From Eumeta japonica (taxonomy: Eukaryota > Arthropoda > Insecta > Lepidoptera > Psychidae), in assembly GCA_005406025.1 (NCBI GenBank), contig BGZK01001446.1, positions 1 to 64,000 on the forward strand: a stretch of DNA of 64,000 nucleotides, written 5' to 3'. The translations under genes were made by a program, and so were the position numbers. Every line of letters starts with the position of its first letter. Within the stretch, counting starts at the first letter, position 1. The notes beneath the pieces were generated by a model, which worked only from the letters and a program-made list of their open reading frames with translations, did no database searches and was not told where the DNA came from. Below are positions 47,298-60,779 of this stretch, in pieces.

Positions 47298-49057
47298 TGG
47301 TAACTCTGTATATAATGTCAGTATCGAATAGCAAACAAAAAAAATAAAGTTGTTCATTTACATATTTCGTAATTTAGATATGTCATCTTAATTTTGTGAT
47401 TGCCAACAGATGGCGGTAGTAATATAATATCGTTCTCATTAAAAGTGAAAAAAAATCATGCATTAAACTACAAATATAATTACTATCTGCTCACTTATAG
47501 TTTAAAAGTTATTCAGCTATTTTGTTAGAAAAGATTATAGAAATAAGCTCATCAATATTGACTTTGTATTTAGTAACAGATGGCGACAGTAGCAATGTAA
47601 TAAACAAAACACCACACGTCGATGATGTTAGTTCTATAATTGACGACAAATGACGTTAGTAATACAATAATATTTTAGTTGATACAGTATTACACATTGT
47701 TGTTTTGTGTTTTTTAAATATTTGTTCATGAAATGAGATATTAAATATAAATAACAAATCTAGATATTAATTTAAATCACTATGTTAAATTCCACATGTT
47801 CAGGTGCCATGGTTTTTTTCATAAAATGTATCATAAGCATATACGGTTTGCTGAATAGTTATTAATTATTTTTAATAATTATTATTACAATAAAAATCAT
47901 TTTCTGGAACACGCAAGCGTAGTCGCGAACTACCATGTTTGAATCATTGTTAATTGATGCAATCCTCCCATATATCTATTACAAAAACATACATCATTTA
48001 CAAATGTTGTCAAAAAGGATATTACGTATAGTTACGTGTATATTCCCTTGATTGGCTATTAAATGAGTGGGTAGTGCGGTTTATAATAAATGTGATGCCG
48101 TGATTGGTTTTTAAAAAGTAAATAATGTTGTGCTGCCCCTAATTCTAGATACAAACTGAAGCATATATTCCAATTTAAGATCTCTGTTTGGGATATATGG
48201 GGGTCGCTTTCGTGTAACTATGCACTTATTTACGTGTTTATTGACATACAGAAATAGCATAAACCATAATCCCTCCTTTCCAATATCGCCGCAGTCGGAT
48301 GAGATGTGACAATATGCATTCGTCACAAATCAGGGCGCCGTCGTGCAGGGACGTAGCGAGTGTGACACAAACGAGCGGGGCCGTCCATCACGCCCGCAAT
48401 AAACGCCTACAGCGACTCAAACGGTTTGAGGCGTCACACGTGCTGCTATGAGTTACGGCTGTATAGGGACACTTAAGAGAGAAGCAACTATGGAAAAAAA
48501 ATCTTCATAACAATACACTTATTTTTATAAAGGAAATATATCTAAAACCAGTTAATAGCCATTACTTAGACTGAATCCTTGTTACAAACTTAGTTGCTAT
48601 TAGTAGAGAGATTTTACTCAGTCAACTCAACAATGAATCACACTGGTCGACTAGACAATCGAAGTTACTTTGAAGTTTTTTGCCAGGTCCGAAAGTGATT
48701 GATGTGTTATTGTGTCTAATTTAATGGTCATTTGAGTGAATAAAAAAGTGAATGAAATTGAGCAGATAAAGCCTTTAGACTATGGATGTACTAAAAATAG
48801 CAAAAATAACATCGACCTGTTTAATGTAAATCATGACACAATACAATCTCAGACAGTCTGTGTTCTAAGTACCCCATGTTATAAACGCTTGCCTGCAACA
48901 TGTATTAACATGCAGCATGCAATCTATCGCTGAACCTCGAATCTGTTCTTCCACTATGAATGCCTATTCAAATAATTAAATATGATTCGATAGAATTGAC
49001 AGATATCGAACATCTAAGCAAGTGTTAATTATTTATTTATCTTAGTCCGCTAATCGT
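47298..49057. other. Gene-free region
   Basis: Three spaced blocks around 47404, 47574 and 47642 share CAGATGGCG.(C/T)AGTA..AAT-like sequence and may be remnants of one repeat. A GC-rich island is at about 48330-48450. No coding signal recognised. Confidence 0.4.
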
Positions 49058-50090
49058 TTAATTGTTATTTTTTACGTAAGTTTCAAGCCAGCTAGGCACA
49101 TCCTCAGAAAAATGCAGATAGTCACATCCACCAGGGCGTAAGAACTGTTATAACCAACCGACGAATGCGGATCTAACTTCTTCATGTGACAGAATATCCA
49201 TGTTATAATTTGGGTGTCTATAGCGAGCTAGTCTCCTCCATTTATTCCCTCGCTGGCCATCATTAGGCCGTACTATGATAACTCCACGTGGACAATCGTA
49301 GATCTACCGACTGGTCGACCGCAGATGCACGGGCCTCTAAAATATGAAAATGTAAAAGATTTAGAAAGCATTTCTCTTATTATCTCCAGCATTCTAGTTG
49401 ATAACAAAAATTTAATGTTATTAACTGTCTGAACTCGGTCATCTAGAGTCGGGCAACAAGATAAGCAAGGGACTTACAAACATATTGAATTGTCTCAGCA
49501 TTTGAATCCTGAACATTAAGACCTAAACAAATTATTGTATCTACTAAGCAATTGAGATCTTTGTCATTGTGTCCCAAACACAAATCGATTACTCGATTAT
49601 GGTAAAAGGCGACATATTTTTTTCAGCTCACAAAATATATTGTCTCGAGGTAGATTGATTGGGCATCAATCATTCTTGATATGTCTCTAGTAGCATGCAA
49701 TTTTTCCTCTAGCTTAAAGTTCAGGTTAAATATTAATAGATTATTTTGAAAATTAAAAAAAAATATATAACATGTTTATTCGATAACGATATCGATTAAA
49801 AGAAATTGGCCTGTAGACAACTTTCTGGCCGTGCAAAATCAGTCCTTGGTTATGGTTTTGCAAATTATGTTTTGCAAAATTGCACGCCACTATAAATCCA
49901 TCCGATGCTATTAATGATTTGAGAATTTTTTCACCAAGAGACAGTATTAGTCACACCACAAGGCAAATATATAAACTTCGAGAGTTCCGGTGGACAACGC
50001 TCCCATCCATCAGATATCCTATTTTTTCCTAAAATTTCAAGTGGTCCACTCTCCCTCAATCAGATATTTTGTTCATTCCTAAAAAGCTGA
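49058..50090 (-). pseudogene. Unidentified degraded protein-coding stretch (possible endogenous viral element or lost gene)
   Basis: Function unknown. On the minus strand four pieces follow in N-to-C order. (1) About 50085-49930: two tandem ~17-codon repeats (LGMNKISD and LGKNRISDGWERC starts) leading into KFIYLPCGVTNTVS. (2) After a frameshift, 49928-49770: an open run of about 50 codons with SLIASDGFIVACNF and LILHGQKVVYRP. (3) After a poly-T stretch, 49735-49300: helical-looking sequence with DISRMIDAQSIYLE and FYHNRVIDLCLGH, broken by about five stops. (4) After another frame change, 49300-49058: RRLARYRHPNYNMDIL, EEVRSAFVGWL, HFSEDVPSWLE and a stop at 49058-49060. No zinc finger, RT, transposase or helicase motif. 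It could be a virus structural-protein relic, an unknown transposon ORF or a dead host gene. A SINE-like tail abuts its 5' side. Confidence 0.45.
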
Positions 50091-50200
50091 CAACGCACTA
50101 GTAAGTCCTCTGGGATTGCAAGTGCCCATGGGCGGCGGTGTTGACTTACTTTCTGATGGCTCAAACGCTGGTTCTTTCATGAAATATAAAAAAAAATAAT
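50091..50200 (+). repeat. SINE-like tail, CCATGGGCGGCGG family, copy 1
   Basis: CAACGCACTAGTAAGTCC ... GCAAGTGCCCATGGGCGGCGG ... TTACTTTCTGATGG. Matches 60795-60895 and a repeat I know from many Lepidoptera. Confidence 0.65.
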
Positions 50201-51369
50201 CTTTGTTATAAAACCGAAACTCGTGTGCAATGTTTTAAGGCGATATCAATCAATTGTTAAAAGTTATATTGCGCAAGCGACCCTAAGTATTGACAGGCCA
50301 TCAATGTCATTAAAGTGTTTTATTTTCAATAGATTTTATTCCTGTACAAAATTTCGGCTCAGTTTCAGCAATGGTTAAGTAGATCGAGTTTCGCTTGTAA
50401 GATTTAGAATTAAATTATTATAAGCTATTTAAAAATACTAGTACCTGGACAACCGAGCTTTGCTCCGCATCTTATGAGGTTGGTGGGGGAAGCTTATCAT
50501 GGGAAAATTTCATTTTCACTTATAACGATAGTAATATAATAATATTGTTAATATTGAGATACATACACAACAATAATATTTAAATATATACTCAACACAA
50601 TATGCAAAATTTATTTGCTATCTGCTTTCATGATAAGAATGTCATGTAAAGCTATATGTTTTATTTATATCTTGTAGTGTCATCTGTTATTGAGATCCTT
50701 ATGTCAAGCCCCCTGGTACTTAACCACTACATCCAATCTAATAACAAGGCAATTACCTCAGAGCTCTACGATATGGCGTTACAAAACAACATTTAGAAGC
50801 TTTTTCCATAGAAAATACTTAAGTAGATAAATTTGAAAAGCAATACGCAATCAAAGTATAAATTTTTATCGAAATGTTCATTTAAAGTAATAAGATGAAT
50901 AAAAAAAAAAATAAAGATATACGTAAGTACGTACTTGAAATTAAAAAAAATATAATTTAATGCAATTAAAATGCGTTAATTATTAACAAATGGTAATTGC
51001 AACGGGAACGAATTTGACACAATTAGCCGCGCTCGACTGACGTGCACCATAGACGTAAGTGGGCCCGCTCGCGCCGCCATAAACAATGTTTTATTATACT
51101 TAGGAATTTTTGGGTGAAAAAGGAACACGTGTAGTTTACAGCGAAAAATTTTACGGTAGCTCTATGGCTTTTGAGAAATTTTACTTTCTTACCACACACG
51201 CTTCAAATCAATGAACATAAATATTGTTAAAAAATATGATAGTTGATTTTTTATTTTGTCAGTATCTTTGCTGCATAACATCTACATAACACAAACTAGT
51301 TTTCTTCCGCACTCTCCCGCGTAAGCATAGAATTAATCTCTTTTATTCTTTATATAGAACGATCTTTTT

Positions 51370-51600
51370 TCAATCATGATCTCGGTTTCGATTTTATTCT
51401 CGAATTCAACCACCGATTCTACTGTCTATGTCAATTTCAGTTTCGTTTCTAAAACTAATTTCAGTTCTGTGCTCGTTTCCGATTCCGGCCCGTTCTCGAC
51501 TCTGTTCTCGATTCCACACTTAGTTCCGATGCAGATCTTGTTTTCGATTCTGATTCTAATTCTGATTTCGATTACGATTTCGATCTTGATATGGTTGCGC
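51370..51600 (+). repeat. Degenerate GATTCC/GATTTC hexamer run
   Basis: Long series of GATTC(C/T), GTTTC and GTTCC words, as in the core of the Helitron-like repeats at 20340 and 46210. Likely a third, fragmentary copy. Confidence 0.6.
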
Positions 51601-51803
51601 CTTTGCGGTTTTACTCGTATGGAACACATTTCTTTTTCTATGTTGCGTTCTTAATTGAGTTTTTTACTCTTGTAGGTTCAATAATTACTATAATGTGTAC
51701 GTAAATATCTAATAAGGTATATTGTTTTTCTATGGCCTCGTAAATCTGGAATTTAAAAATGTCTATTAAAACACTATAGGTAAAATATGAACATACATTG
51801 TTA

Positions 51804-52241
51804 TCACTGAATGCTGATATTGGTTAGATAGATAACATTTATTTGTTTCCGCAAACAGGCACACATAACATTATAAATTAATGTAACAGTAAAAGAATAG
51901 TGAAAAGGGACATAGCCTAGTAACGCAGACGTGTGGATGTGATGCACCAATGCAAAAAGGGCACAGCTAGGCGTCAGCATCTGCTCAGAGAGCAGATCTA
52001 CGTGTCTAATCAATCTAGTGCTTTAAAGTCTGATATGAATTACACATGCCATCTTTCGCCATCGACGCAAGACATTGTGGAACTCCCCAGCTTCTGCCTG
52101 CAATGACATTGTTTTTACTTTTGAAGGATATTTGAGAACTTGGTTGCCCGATAGCGAAAACTGCCGATGAATGCTGCAGTTTGCTGTTGCTGCGCGCTTA
52201 GAGGGGGCGTAGAGATCTAGGCTTATGCTTACGTAGCACAT
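51804..52241 (-). other. Open stretch of about 146 codons with a single stop; probable transposon 3' end
   Basis: Minus frame 52241-52023 and 52013-51804 are in the same phase with one TAA between them. The predicted peptide contains VLRRWRKMACVIHIRL and PSCALFALVHHIH, which I cannot assign. The minus strand ends AAATAAATGTTATCTATC, like a retroelement tail. Could be a short non-LTR 3' fragment or chance. Confidence 0.35.
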
Positions 52242-55200
52242 TGAATTTAGAAAACAGATAGTCCGCGATCTTAAATTTAATAATGTTGAACATTAGAGGA
52301 GAAAATGCAGCTGTGTGCAGGGTTCTATATTAAGAATCGAGGGATAATTTAGAAACGGCAAAAATAACTTCTTGTAGAGACATCAGATTAGCATCTGCAA
52401 CGGGCATTTTATACGCGTTGTATCAGGTGAGTGGTTTTAGACAACAATCGTGGACCATAATTACCGGACGACTAACAAATATGAGAATAAAGCGAAAGGA
52501 AATCGATAAATAAAATACAGACAACATTATATAAGCGGAGAGACTACATTATTTAGTGTAGCTAGCTACTGATGAAAAAAATTAGAATCGATTCAATAGT
52601 TCTAGAGATTATTATCCCTAAAATACCTAAAATAAACAAGTTTAAACCCTTCAATCAGTGTAGACAATACTGGGCAAAATAAAAATGAGCGCGGACTCTA
52701 TGTATATTTCTAATGGTCATATTGCCTGAAGTGATATCTATCCAATGAGTGCGTTTGCTATTGATGTATTAAAATTTTGAATTCTATTTAGAAGTTTTTT
52801 TTTTAATTTCTTTTCTTAATTAAGTAGAAATATTTTGGACTTATGTATTTAATCCATAGCAAAAAAAAACGCGTTGTTCTCCATCCCCAACCATTTAAGA
52901 AATTTGTTATAACTGTATTTTAATTATTATTATTATTACTGTATTGTACATGGTTTTTAATTCTACAACAATGTTAACAGACACCTAAAAAAGACAAAAA
53001 CTTTTCCTATAAAACAAATGTTGATGCACAATTAGAAATGAACAAAGATACTCAGAAAGAAGCTAGTTTGAAAAATTGAAAATGGCATGACATAAATGGC
53101 ACTTCTTTTTTTACATCAGTTTGAGCTTTTCCCTTGAAAACGAGAACACTGAAATTATTTTTTCAAATACTCCTAAAAATTGTAACAAAGGCGATAATTG
53201 TGATTTGAATGCAAATAGCATACTCTGTTTAGACAGTGAAAATTCGTTGTTTTCTAATAAACTTTAGTTTGATTTTCATGGGTCGTAATTGTATAATCTG
53301 ATTATATGTTTCTTAAAAAATTTGGAAGTTTGTAAGGTTCATTGTAAACAAATGTTTATTTCGGAAAGTTATGCATGCATAGGTAAAAATAGGCCGTAGG
53401 GTGTCGCGGCCGACGCGTGCGTTATTATTTTAATAATTTAGAAACCTCAGGATTTAGTGTCATCATAAAACTAACATTGCGCGATCGTAAAAACCGCAAT
53501 GAAACCGTGAAAAAAAGCGAGCAGAAGCTGCACGACCGGTTAGCGCAGAGGTGTTGTTTGAGATTCAACTTTAAATTCATATATGTTAAGTTGTGAATAA
53601 AACGGTTAGATAAAACAATACTATTTCTATATAACATTGTATTGATATACGACGACGTTTTCGAGTCGGAAGTTATAATCTACATATACGTTTTGTTGTT
53701 TTAAGCTAAAACTTTTGTTTCAACGAAAAGTTTGTTTGGTTTTGCGACTAACAATACGATTGATTACTAAAGAATTAGAGGGAATTTTAACAACTTTAAA
53801 AAAAAAACATGCGTCGTGAGCACTGGGTCAAAAATATGTGATTTTCTTCATAGCGATAAAAACAAATATGGGCATATAAAGTTTAGACACTTGACGACAT
53901 TTTTCAAATACTTTTTTTTGTTAATTAAAACTGCAGTCATTTGTTTAGATTTTAGAATTCAGTTATAGCGGAAAAACATTTTCATAAAATGACAATCTCT
54001 CATCTCAATGTTTGTTCTAACGAGTCGACAGTGAGCGGTTTGGCTGATCCAGCAATCTAGCACAATAAAGCGAGATGCGCGCGCCTATCGTTTATGTAAT
54101 ATTAGAGCTGTTAGATTATGAAGCAAAGTCGGTCGTTCGGAAATCATGAAAATATTTGCATAAATCCAAAAATTTTCATAAATTTGTGTTACCCGGTGAT
54201 TGTTTACAGTTGTTAGAATTTCTAAATAAACTGAAATGTAAGCATCCTCAATTTAATTGTTTAATTGTCTTTTAAAATTTTGGAGATATTTCTCCTTTCA
54301 CATTAATTTTGAAAGTCATTAAAATTGGTTTTTATTATTAAATTTTAGAGGTAACTGTAAGTATACCGAGTTATGTAGTCACGTCGCCCAAATACAATTG
54401 TACGAAACATAAAAAGAAAAGTAAGTACAAACGTGACCGTGACACAGTTTTCTCGGGAAACTCATGCCCAGTTGCAGCAATAATCTACGTCGGGTCTCTG
54501 GTTGGACAGAGACAAAAAAGCACGGAAACTTAATAATTCTCAAGATATTAATCCTCTTTATAAAATAGCAAACTAACGAGTTGTTGCCGGCCAACTGCTA
54601 AGACAGTCAAAATTCAAACGTGCCTTGTTAAAAAAACACGAAAAGCTGACCACCTTACATTAACTGCGCCAAACAATTTAGAACGACATTTAACCTACTT
54701 TATATAACCACCACTTTAACTTTCTTTTCGTTTAATTTTTTCATTTCATTTTCTTACTTCTTTGCTAACAACTTATATGAAAAAGAGAATGGCAGGCCAT
54801 TTGTAATGTGATGTTAATGTCTCAGAATGGTTTCCATACCTCACATATATTTTACGTTTTCATACTCAAAGAAAGAAAAAAGAAAAAGTTACATTGCTAA
54901 TTTTTCGAGAGATAAACTGTAATCAGGGTATTGCCATGAACTTCACGGTGAAGGAGACACCTAAATAATATACACTGAGTAATAAACCCTGCGTCTAAAG
55001 CATTACCTTCGGGGCACTCGAGCCTCCTCCGCTAAATTGATATTGTAACGGCGATTTCAGTACCGCCGCGTAAGCCCGCTCCTCAGATTTCTTCCACAAT
55101 CGCCTCGGAGAACTGACTCTTGCGGTGTGTAGGCAAAATGATGGGTGTTTGATGTTCAGACTTGTTTATTGTAGCACGAGCTTCACTAGTAGCGACCGGA

Positions 55201-55242
55201 ATAAAACTGCAACATATGCACCAATTCCGTTGCAATTTATAG

Positions 55243-55278
55243 ACGGCGCATCCGCATAGGCGGATGCGTATGCGCCGT
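55243..55278. repeat. Palindrome 1: CG-rich hairpin
   Basis: CGCATCCGC (55247-55255) pairs perfectly with GCGGATGCG (55260-55268) around a 4-base loop. An outer ACGGCGCAT/ATGCGCCGT pair surrounds it. Confidence 0.9.
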
Positions 55279-55280
55279 AT

Positions 55281-55330
55281 GTATACAGCTCATATACATA
55301 GACATGTGTATAGATATATGAGCTGCATAC
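55281..55330. repeat. Palindrome 2: AT-rich hairpin, 16-bp arms
   Basis: GTATACAGCTCATATA (55281-55296) and TATATGAGCTGCATAC (55315-55330) pair with one mismatch. It sits 2 bp after palindrome 1, so the two form a double stem-loop. Confidence 0.9.
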
Positions 55331-58300
55331 ATTACATTCAAGGGGTGTGATCATGCACTTCATGTATTTCACGTATGAGCGCTACATGCGCTCGATGTAA
55401 CGATACATCGATTCGCGGCCGTACCGTCTAGGCCGTCGCAGCTCTCGGCCTCTCATTGGTACCCCGTCAAGGCACAATTTAATATGCAACTCATATGTGC
55501 ATCACAATAATTTCGCGTTTATAATTAAATACAAGAAAACACAATAAATATAACAAAAGATTTCAAAAACACAATGAATATCACAAATAAACAAAAACAT
55601 TATGTATAAGCAATTATTAATAAATAATCTCTACCAGGGTAATAAAAAGACAACTATTTAATTAAAACATACTCAAAAATACACTTGAACACAAAATAAG
55701 TCTTAACTTAGGTCCGTTTACAAAACAAAATAATACCTACACATTTATTTACACATTATCACTAAGAGTACGACTATCCATATCAGAGATCTTTACTCGA
55801 ATAAACCTATGCCGTTAAATTAACATAACAAAAATGGCAAAACCAAGGAAGTGCGAGTACCTAAGCAAGTAGATCATGTTCACGATTAATAATATTTTAA
55901 CTGCAAAATACTCAACATCAACAATAGTAGTGAAATAGATTGGAGAAAGGAAGGGAATGTTAACAAACTTGTTTGTGTGAAACAACTAAGATGCAAAAGA
56001 AAAAAATTACGAGGGGTACTTTCAACTATTCATTTGTACGAAATTGTATGGCTGTACACTATGTTGAGATTATTTTGATTTTTGTTAGTTAATAAGACAT
56101 ATCCACATATCACAGTACCCTATTGCTCGCGAGATTGGAGTAGGCAAAATAATAGTCATCCTTTGCGGACGCTACATTTTTGCTTACATTATTGTTTTAG
56201 ACTCCGTTTTGTTTTTTGCAGAAAAACTAAATATACAATGTAAGAATGTTTCGAACGCCACAATTGATACCTCCGAATGCGGCAATGAGAAAACGCTATT
56301 TCGGAATACTTTACATTTAATGTATGATCCGATTTATAATGTAAATATAACAATAATATACAAAATGAAATATTCTCATTGTTTATTTCCAATTTAAAAT
56401 AGACTTATTAACTTTTGCAATAAGATATATTAAAATAACGATAATTTCATATATACGAAAATCAAAGTAACATAATCGAGCATAAGTTAGAGAGTAGGAA
56501 TCGTGCTTTTTTAGATCTGCGTTGTTTGCCATTGGCCTAGCTTTTGAATTACCGTAGGTATGTACCTTAGGTAAATACGTGAAACAATAAACCTTTAAAA
56601 ATAACAACAAAAGATGACAGTATTAATCAATATTAGCAACTGTATTACTTTGGATCAAATTAACTTTTACAATTATCGAATTAAACTCGTCATACAGATA
56701 ATTTTTGGAGGAAGACTTCGGTAACACTTGTTTACTTTCGTTCATTTTAATGAGCAATAGAATTATAATATCACTAAACTTTTATATGGTTTATAGTTTC
56801 ATTTTGTACATTAACATCTCTCAATGCGAGTAGCGAACGTTTTAAGAGATCTCAATGCGACACTCGCCCAAGTGACCGATTTCGATATCGAGCACAGCGC
56901 TGAAGACGCAGCCCTTACTGCGGTCAGTGAAGGACAAGTAAATAAAGTAAACAATGAAAACAATGAAAATAAGTAATGAGTGTCGCGCGCGCCTCGGAGG
57001 TGCCCTCCATAAATGAACTTCTACAATGTCGTCCGTGAGCCGTATGCGCCGACGAAATTTATGCTCCCCCCCACACATAAAGTCGAGCTTAAAAGAATAG
57101 ATTTGCAAGATAAGCTGGGTTTTACGGCCCCTTCGCCTGCACTAGGAAATGGGTTTGTAATCGCGTTGATATCGGAAGTCAAAGTATTCGGCGCTGAGAA
57201 CGGGGAAAAAGCTCTTCGTGATCGTTTGGCGTCTATTTGTTGAACTTTCGCCTCTGTGTTTGCCTGCGACAGCTTAATATTCCCAAGAGGCATTTACAGG
57301 CGGAAAAATCATAATTTAGACAATCGTAATAAACTTTAATGAAAAAAAAACACCGTTGTCTGGTATAAAATCTAAACCTTTTCATTTAAGTTTTATATTG
57401 TCGTGATGCAAAATTTAAACCTATTAGTTTAAGTTTTAGATCACACAAATTTAATTTTTATCGTCGCTTATATGTATTTCATTTCGTTGAATAGCAGTTG
57501 AAGATGTTGCCGTCTTGCTAGAACCGCGGTCAAAGCCGGAGGTTGCATCGCAGCTGGATGGCCGATTTTGAACGATTCTGATTCCTATATATATGTATGT
57601 GTATATGTGCGAAATATTGTTGCCGGTTTAATTTCAAAAACATCATTGTCCATTTTTCTTTGTCGTTCTTTACATTGTGTGTTTGTCCGTTAGACGTCTC
57701 CTTGAGTCAGAAGTACATTTTGAATTAATTGTCTATTTCCTATTGGATTTACGTTATTTCGCTTTGATTTCGCGAACGTTCACTTCCTGAAGGAGCTTTA
57801 ATTTATGTGACAAGTATAAAATATAGTAGAATATCATTATTGTACCACTTAGCATTTAAAGTATTTTATAGCTGTAAATATTATTATAATTTTGTAAAAT
57901 TTCTTACTACGACGATTATCTCATGGAAAATGTATGAAATAAAATTAATAAAATAACGAAACAATAAAGAGTAAAAAATTGTTAGCAATATTAAAATTAT
58001 GTAATAAATAAATTTTGTAATTACCAGACGCGAAAAAATATAGGCATTTAAGCGAGCTTTCAATTACACAAGCTCGTCGCGGTTTCATAATCATAATTTT
58101 TTCTCGATCAGCCCGTGTACGTGTATCAATTTTCTAAGCTAACGAGCCGCGCGGGACCGTAATCCCAGCGCTTTTAGGAGCTTTGACGTAAAACATAATT
58201 TTTTTATGGGATATTTTTAGGGTTCCGCAGAGTGAACTATATAATTCTTTCATTTAACGAAGGCCATACTGGAGTTTTTGCAATCCACTTCGAAAGTAAT

Positions 58301-60779
58301 GCTTTGACTATTCGGTCATCATCGCTTTTATAAACTCACTTGAATGCAAGAAGTACACAATCTTATGAGCAAATACTTGACCAGCATTGCGGCCGCAGCT
58401 TGTCGGCAATGGTTATTGTCACTTCAAACGTTTTCTTTCCAACAGAGAAACAAATTTCGTATAAACTGCTTGCTGGAGAAAAAGTAGAATTGAGGAAAAA
58501 CAAGAACCTGTAAAAGAATACGAAATTCTCAACATGCGTTAACTTATGAAATGTGGTCTAATAATGCCTTCTTATAAGACAATATTAGTTATAATAGTCT
58601 ATGTTAAGTATAACTACGTAAAAAGGAGTATGAGGAATATAACGATAATATATGAAGCTACGAAAACCCGCTAGTTCAGTGAATAGAATTTCCAGAATAC
58701 AAGTATTGAGTAATTAACAACGATGTGTGAAGTTTTGGGTAAGGGTACAAAATGTTGCTTCCTCTCTTGTAATGAAACATCCTTTGGTTAGACTCAACGG
58801 CGACCGTGATGACAAACGGCATGACGTTCCCCATGCCGTCATGTTCCCTCTCCTACGCCGCTCGGCAGTCCATTGTTTGTTCATGGCACATACTCTACAT
58901 ACTTTGTTGCTTGTCCATATTTCTTATAATTATGTTGGGTATAGATCATTATAAGGAGAATAATAAGAAAAACGTATTTATTATGTCACCCAAATTCAAT
59001 GTTTTCATTTATTCTACTTCATGTCTATTTGGTTTTATTTGATTATAAATACTTAGAATAGTAATTGATTTCGATTTATCACAACTGTTTTTAACACGCT
59101 TTTATAAGCTTGGATTGTAACCATGTATATAATGGAATCTTTGAGCTTAATTTTCACCGGTTTCTATTTCATAGCAGACTCGTGGCCAGCGTTAGAATGT
59201 TCCGTGCAGTCGAAAACCAACCATAAAAAGCTGATTTCTTGACACTTCCCGAAGGTATTCAGCTATTAAATTAAGCCACAGAGATTTGTTGTTGTCGACT
59301 TCGAATACAGCAGAAAGTGCACGAACTCTTTTTGCGTATGTTTCCTATAAAGTACTATGGAACGCTCGAAAAAGCTTTCGATAGTATTCGATGGCAAACT
59401 AAGCTCTCTAAAGTTCCATCTTAAAATTGTTGGAAACAATGAACTATCAGTAGACTTAAGGCGCGACCGTCGACTCTTACGTCTAATGTGACGATTAAAG
59501 ATCTCCGCATCACTGAAGCGGTTACACTGACAGCTATTGATTAAATGAGTTATGGGCCTATCACTACAGTTTCACACTATCGCAGATCGTCGAAACCTTA
59601 AACGGACCATCCGATTTTCAGAAGGCAACCCCGCCGTTCCCGCCCCCCTGAAACGGTTAACGAGCGCAACCCCGCCGCCGAGCCTCAGATACGGCGCGTA
59701 AAATACGCGTAAAAATTAACCGTCGCCAATGACATCGGCGCGTCGAACGCCGCTGTAATGTTAAACTGTTAGAAGGCTTTCGAGATATAACAGATTGTGG
59801 TCAAAGTGTGGTCGGAGCGCGCCAGAGCCCCGGGAGGTACTCTCATCCGATTCGCGTCGGTTTGCTAAAATGCGACGCGTTCGTTAGTTAGTTCCTTGGA
59901 GTGAAACCACGCCACGCGTGTAATGTTTTAATCAGCTTACTGCTAAGATGAACCCTTCTACTATTGAAGGTTTTAGAATTGGAAAAAAAAGTAATATTTA
60001 CAGTGAAAAACTTAAAAAAGAAATTATTTTACTAAAAAAGGGTATCAAAAACTGCAAAAAATATTATTCAAAATATAATTTGCGTCTCCGTTGCTCGTGA
60101 TGGCTCTTTTCACATTCAATGTGCTACGTTAGAATTGAAATGAATAAAATTATAGCCGGCGACGGCTTGGAGGCAAGTACGACACGGCTAATGTAAATTA
60201 CGAAGTTAATATTACAGAATTGTGCATGGTTTTAAGGAAAATATACATAATAAAGTTGTGCTGCACAATATAGTTTTAAAATAAGACTGGCTTATAAAAG
60301 TAATTATAGATACTATTGGAACTCTGAATATTGGAGGAAATTTAAAAATAAGAATATTTCTATATTATTTAATTATTGATCGAAATGAAAGTGACATTGT
60401 ATTATCATGGAAATTGCCTCAATTTTAATAAACTAATGGATTCGATTCTGTTGTAAATTCACAATAATATACATTTAAATTGCCTAAGAAATCTCTATGG
60501 AACAGAGAAAAAAAGGTTTTAATTTTGATAAAACTTAAAATTGCATTTCACTGTAAATCAAAGACACTGAGGTGATTGGGGTAAATTTAAGTTTACGTCA
60601 CAGCAAGTCACGTTACATGTAAGTATACGTGTGCGTGGTGCATTGCACTGAAGAGATTTGTGTAATAAATTCGTTATGGTAATAAGTAATAATTAATAAA
60701 CAGGACGACGTCTCGTATTAAAATTTTTGACATTTTAGAAAATTCAGTATCCAAGTCGCCCGTATCAGGGTTCGAACGA
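55331..60779. other. Gene-free region with GC-rich islands
   Basis: No homologous coding sequence recognised. GC-rich islands: about 55400-55460, 56830-57290 (with a 76-codon open frame at 57013-57243, unassigned), 58130-58190 and 59600-59930. An A-rich tract covers 55500-55830. A fragment AGGGTTCCGCAGAG at 58219 is another repeat end. Confidence 0.4.

Larger units (their letters stand above)
50201..55242. other. Gene-free region with simple-repeat and ORF remnants
   Basis: A repeat-end-like motif ACCGAGCTTTGCTC is at about 50452-50465. A degenerate GATTCC-type hexamer run lies at 51370-51600, without the rest of the Helitron-like module. A split open frame (minus, 52241-51804) is described separately. 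GC-rich patches are at about 53400-53560 and 55010-55135. No host exon recognised. Confidence 0.4.

Noticed and set aside
59350..59400. Short EKAFDSI-like peptide suggesting an RTE/RT fragment
   Set aside because: Only about seven residues match and nothing on either side supports a reverse transcriptase.
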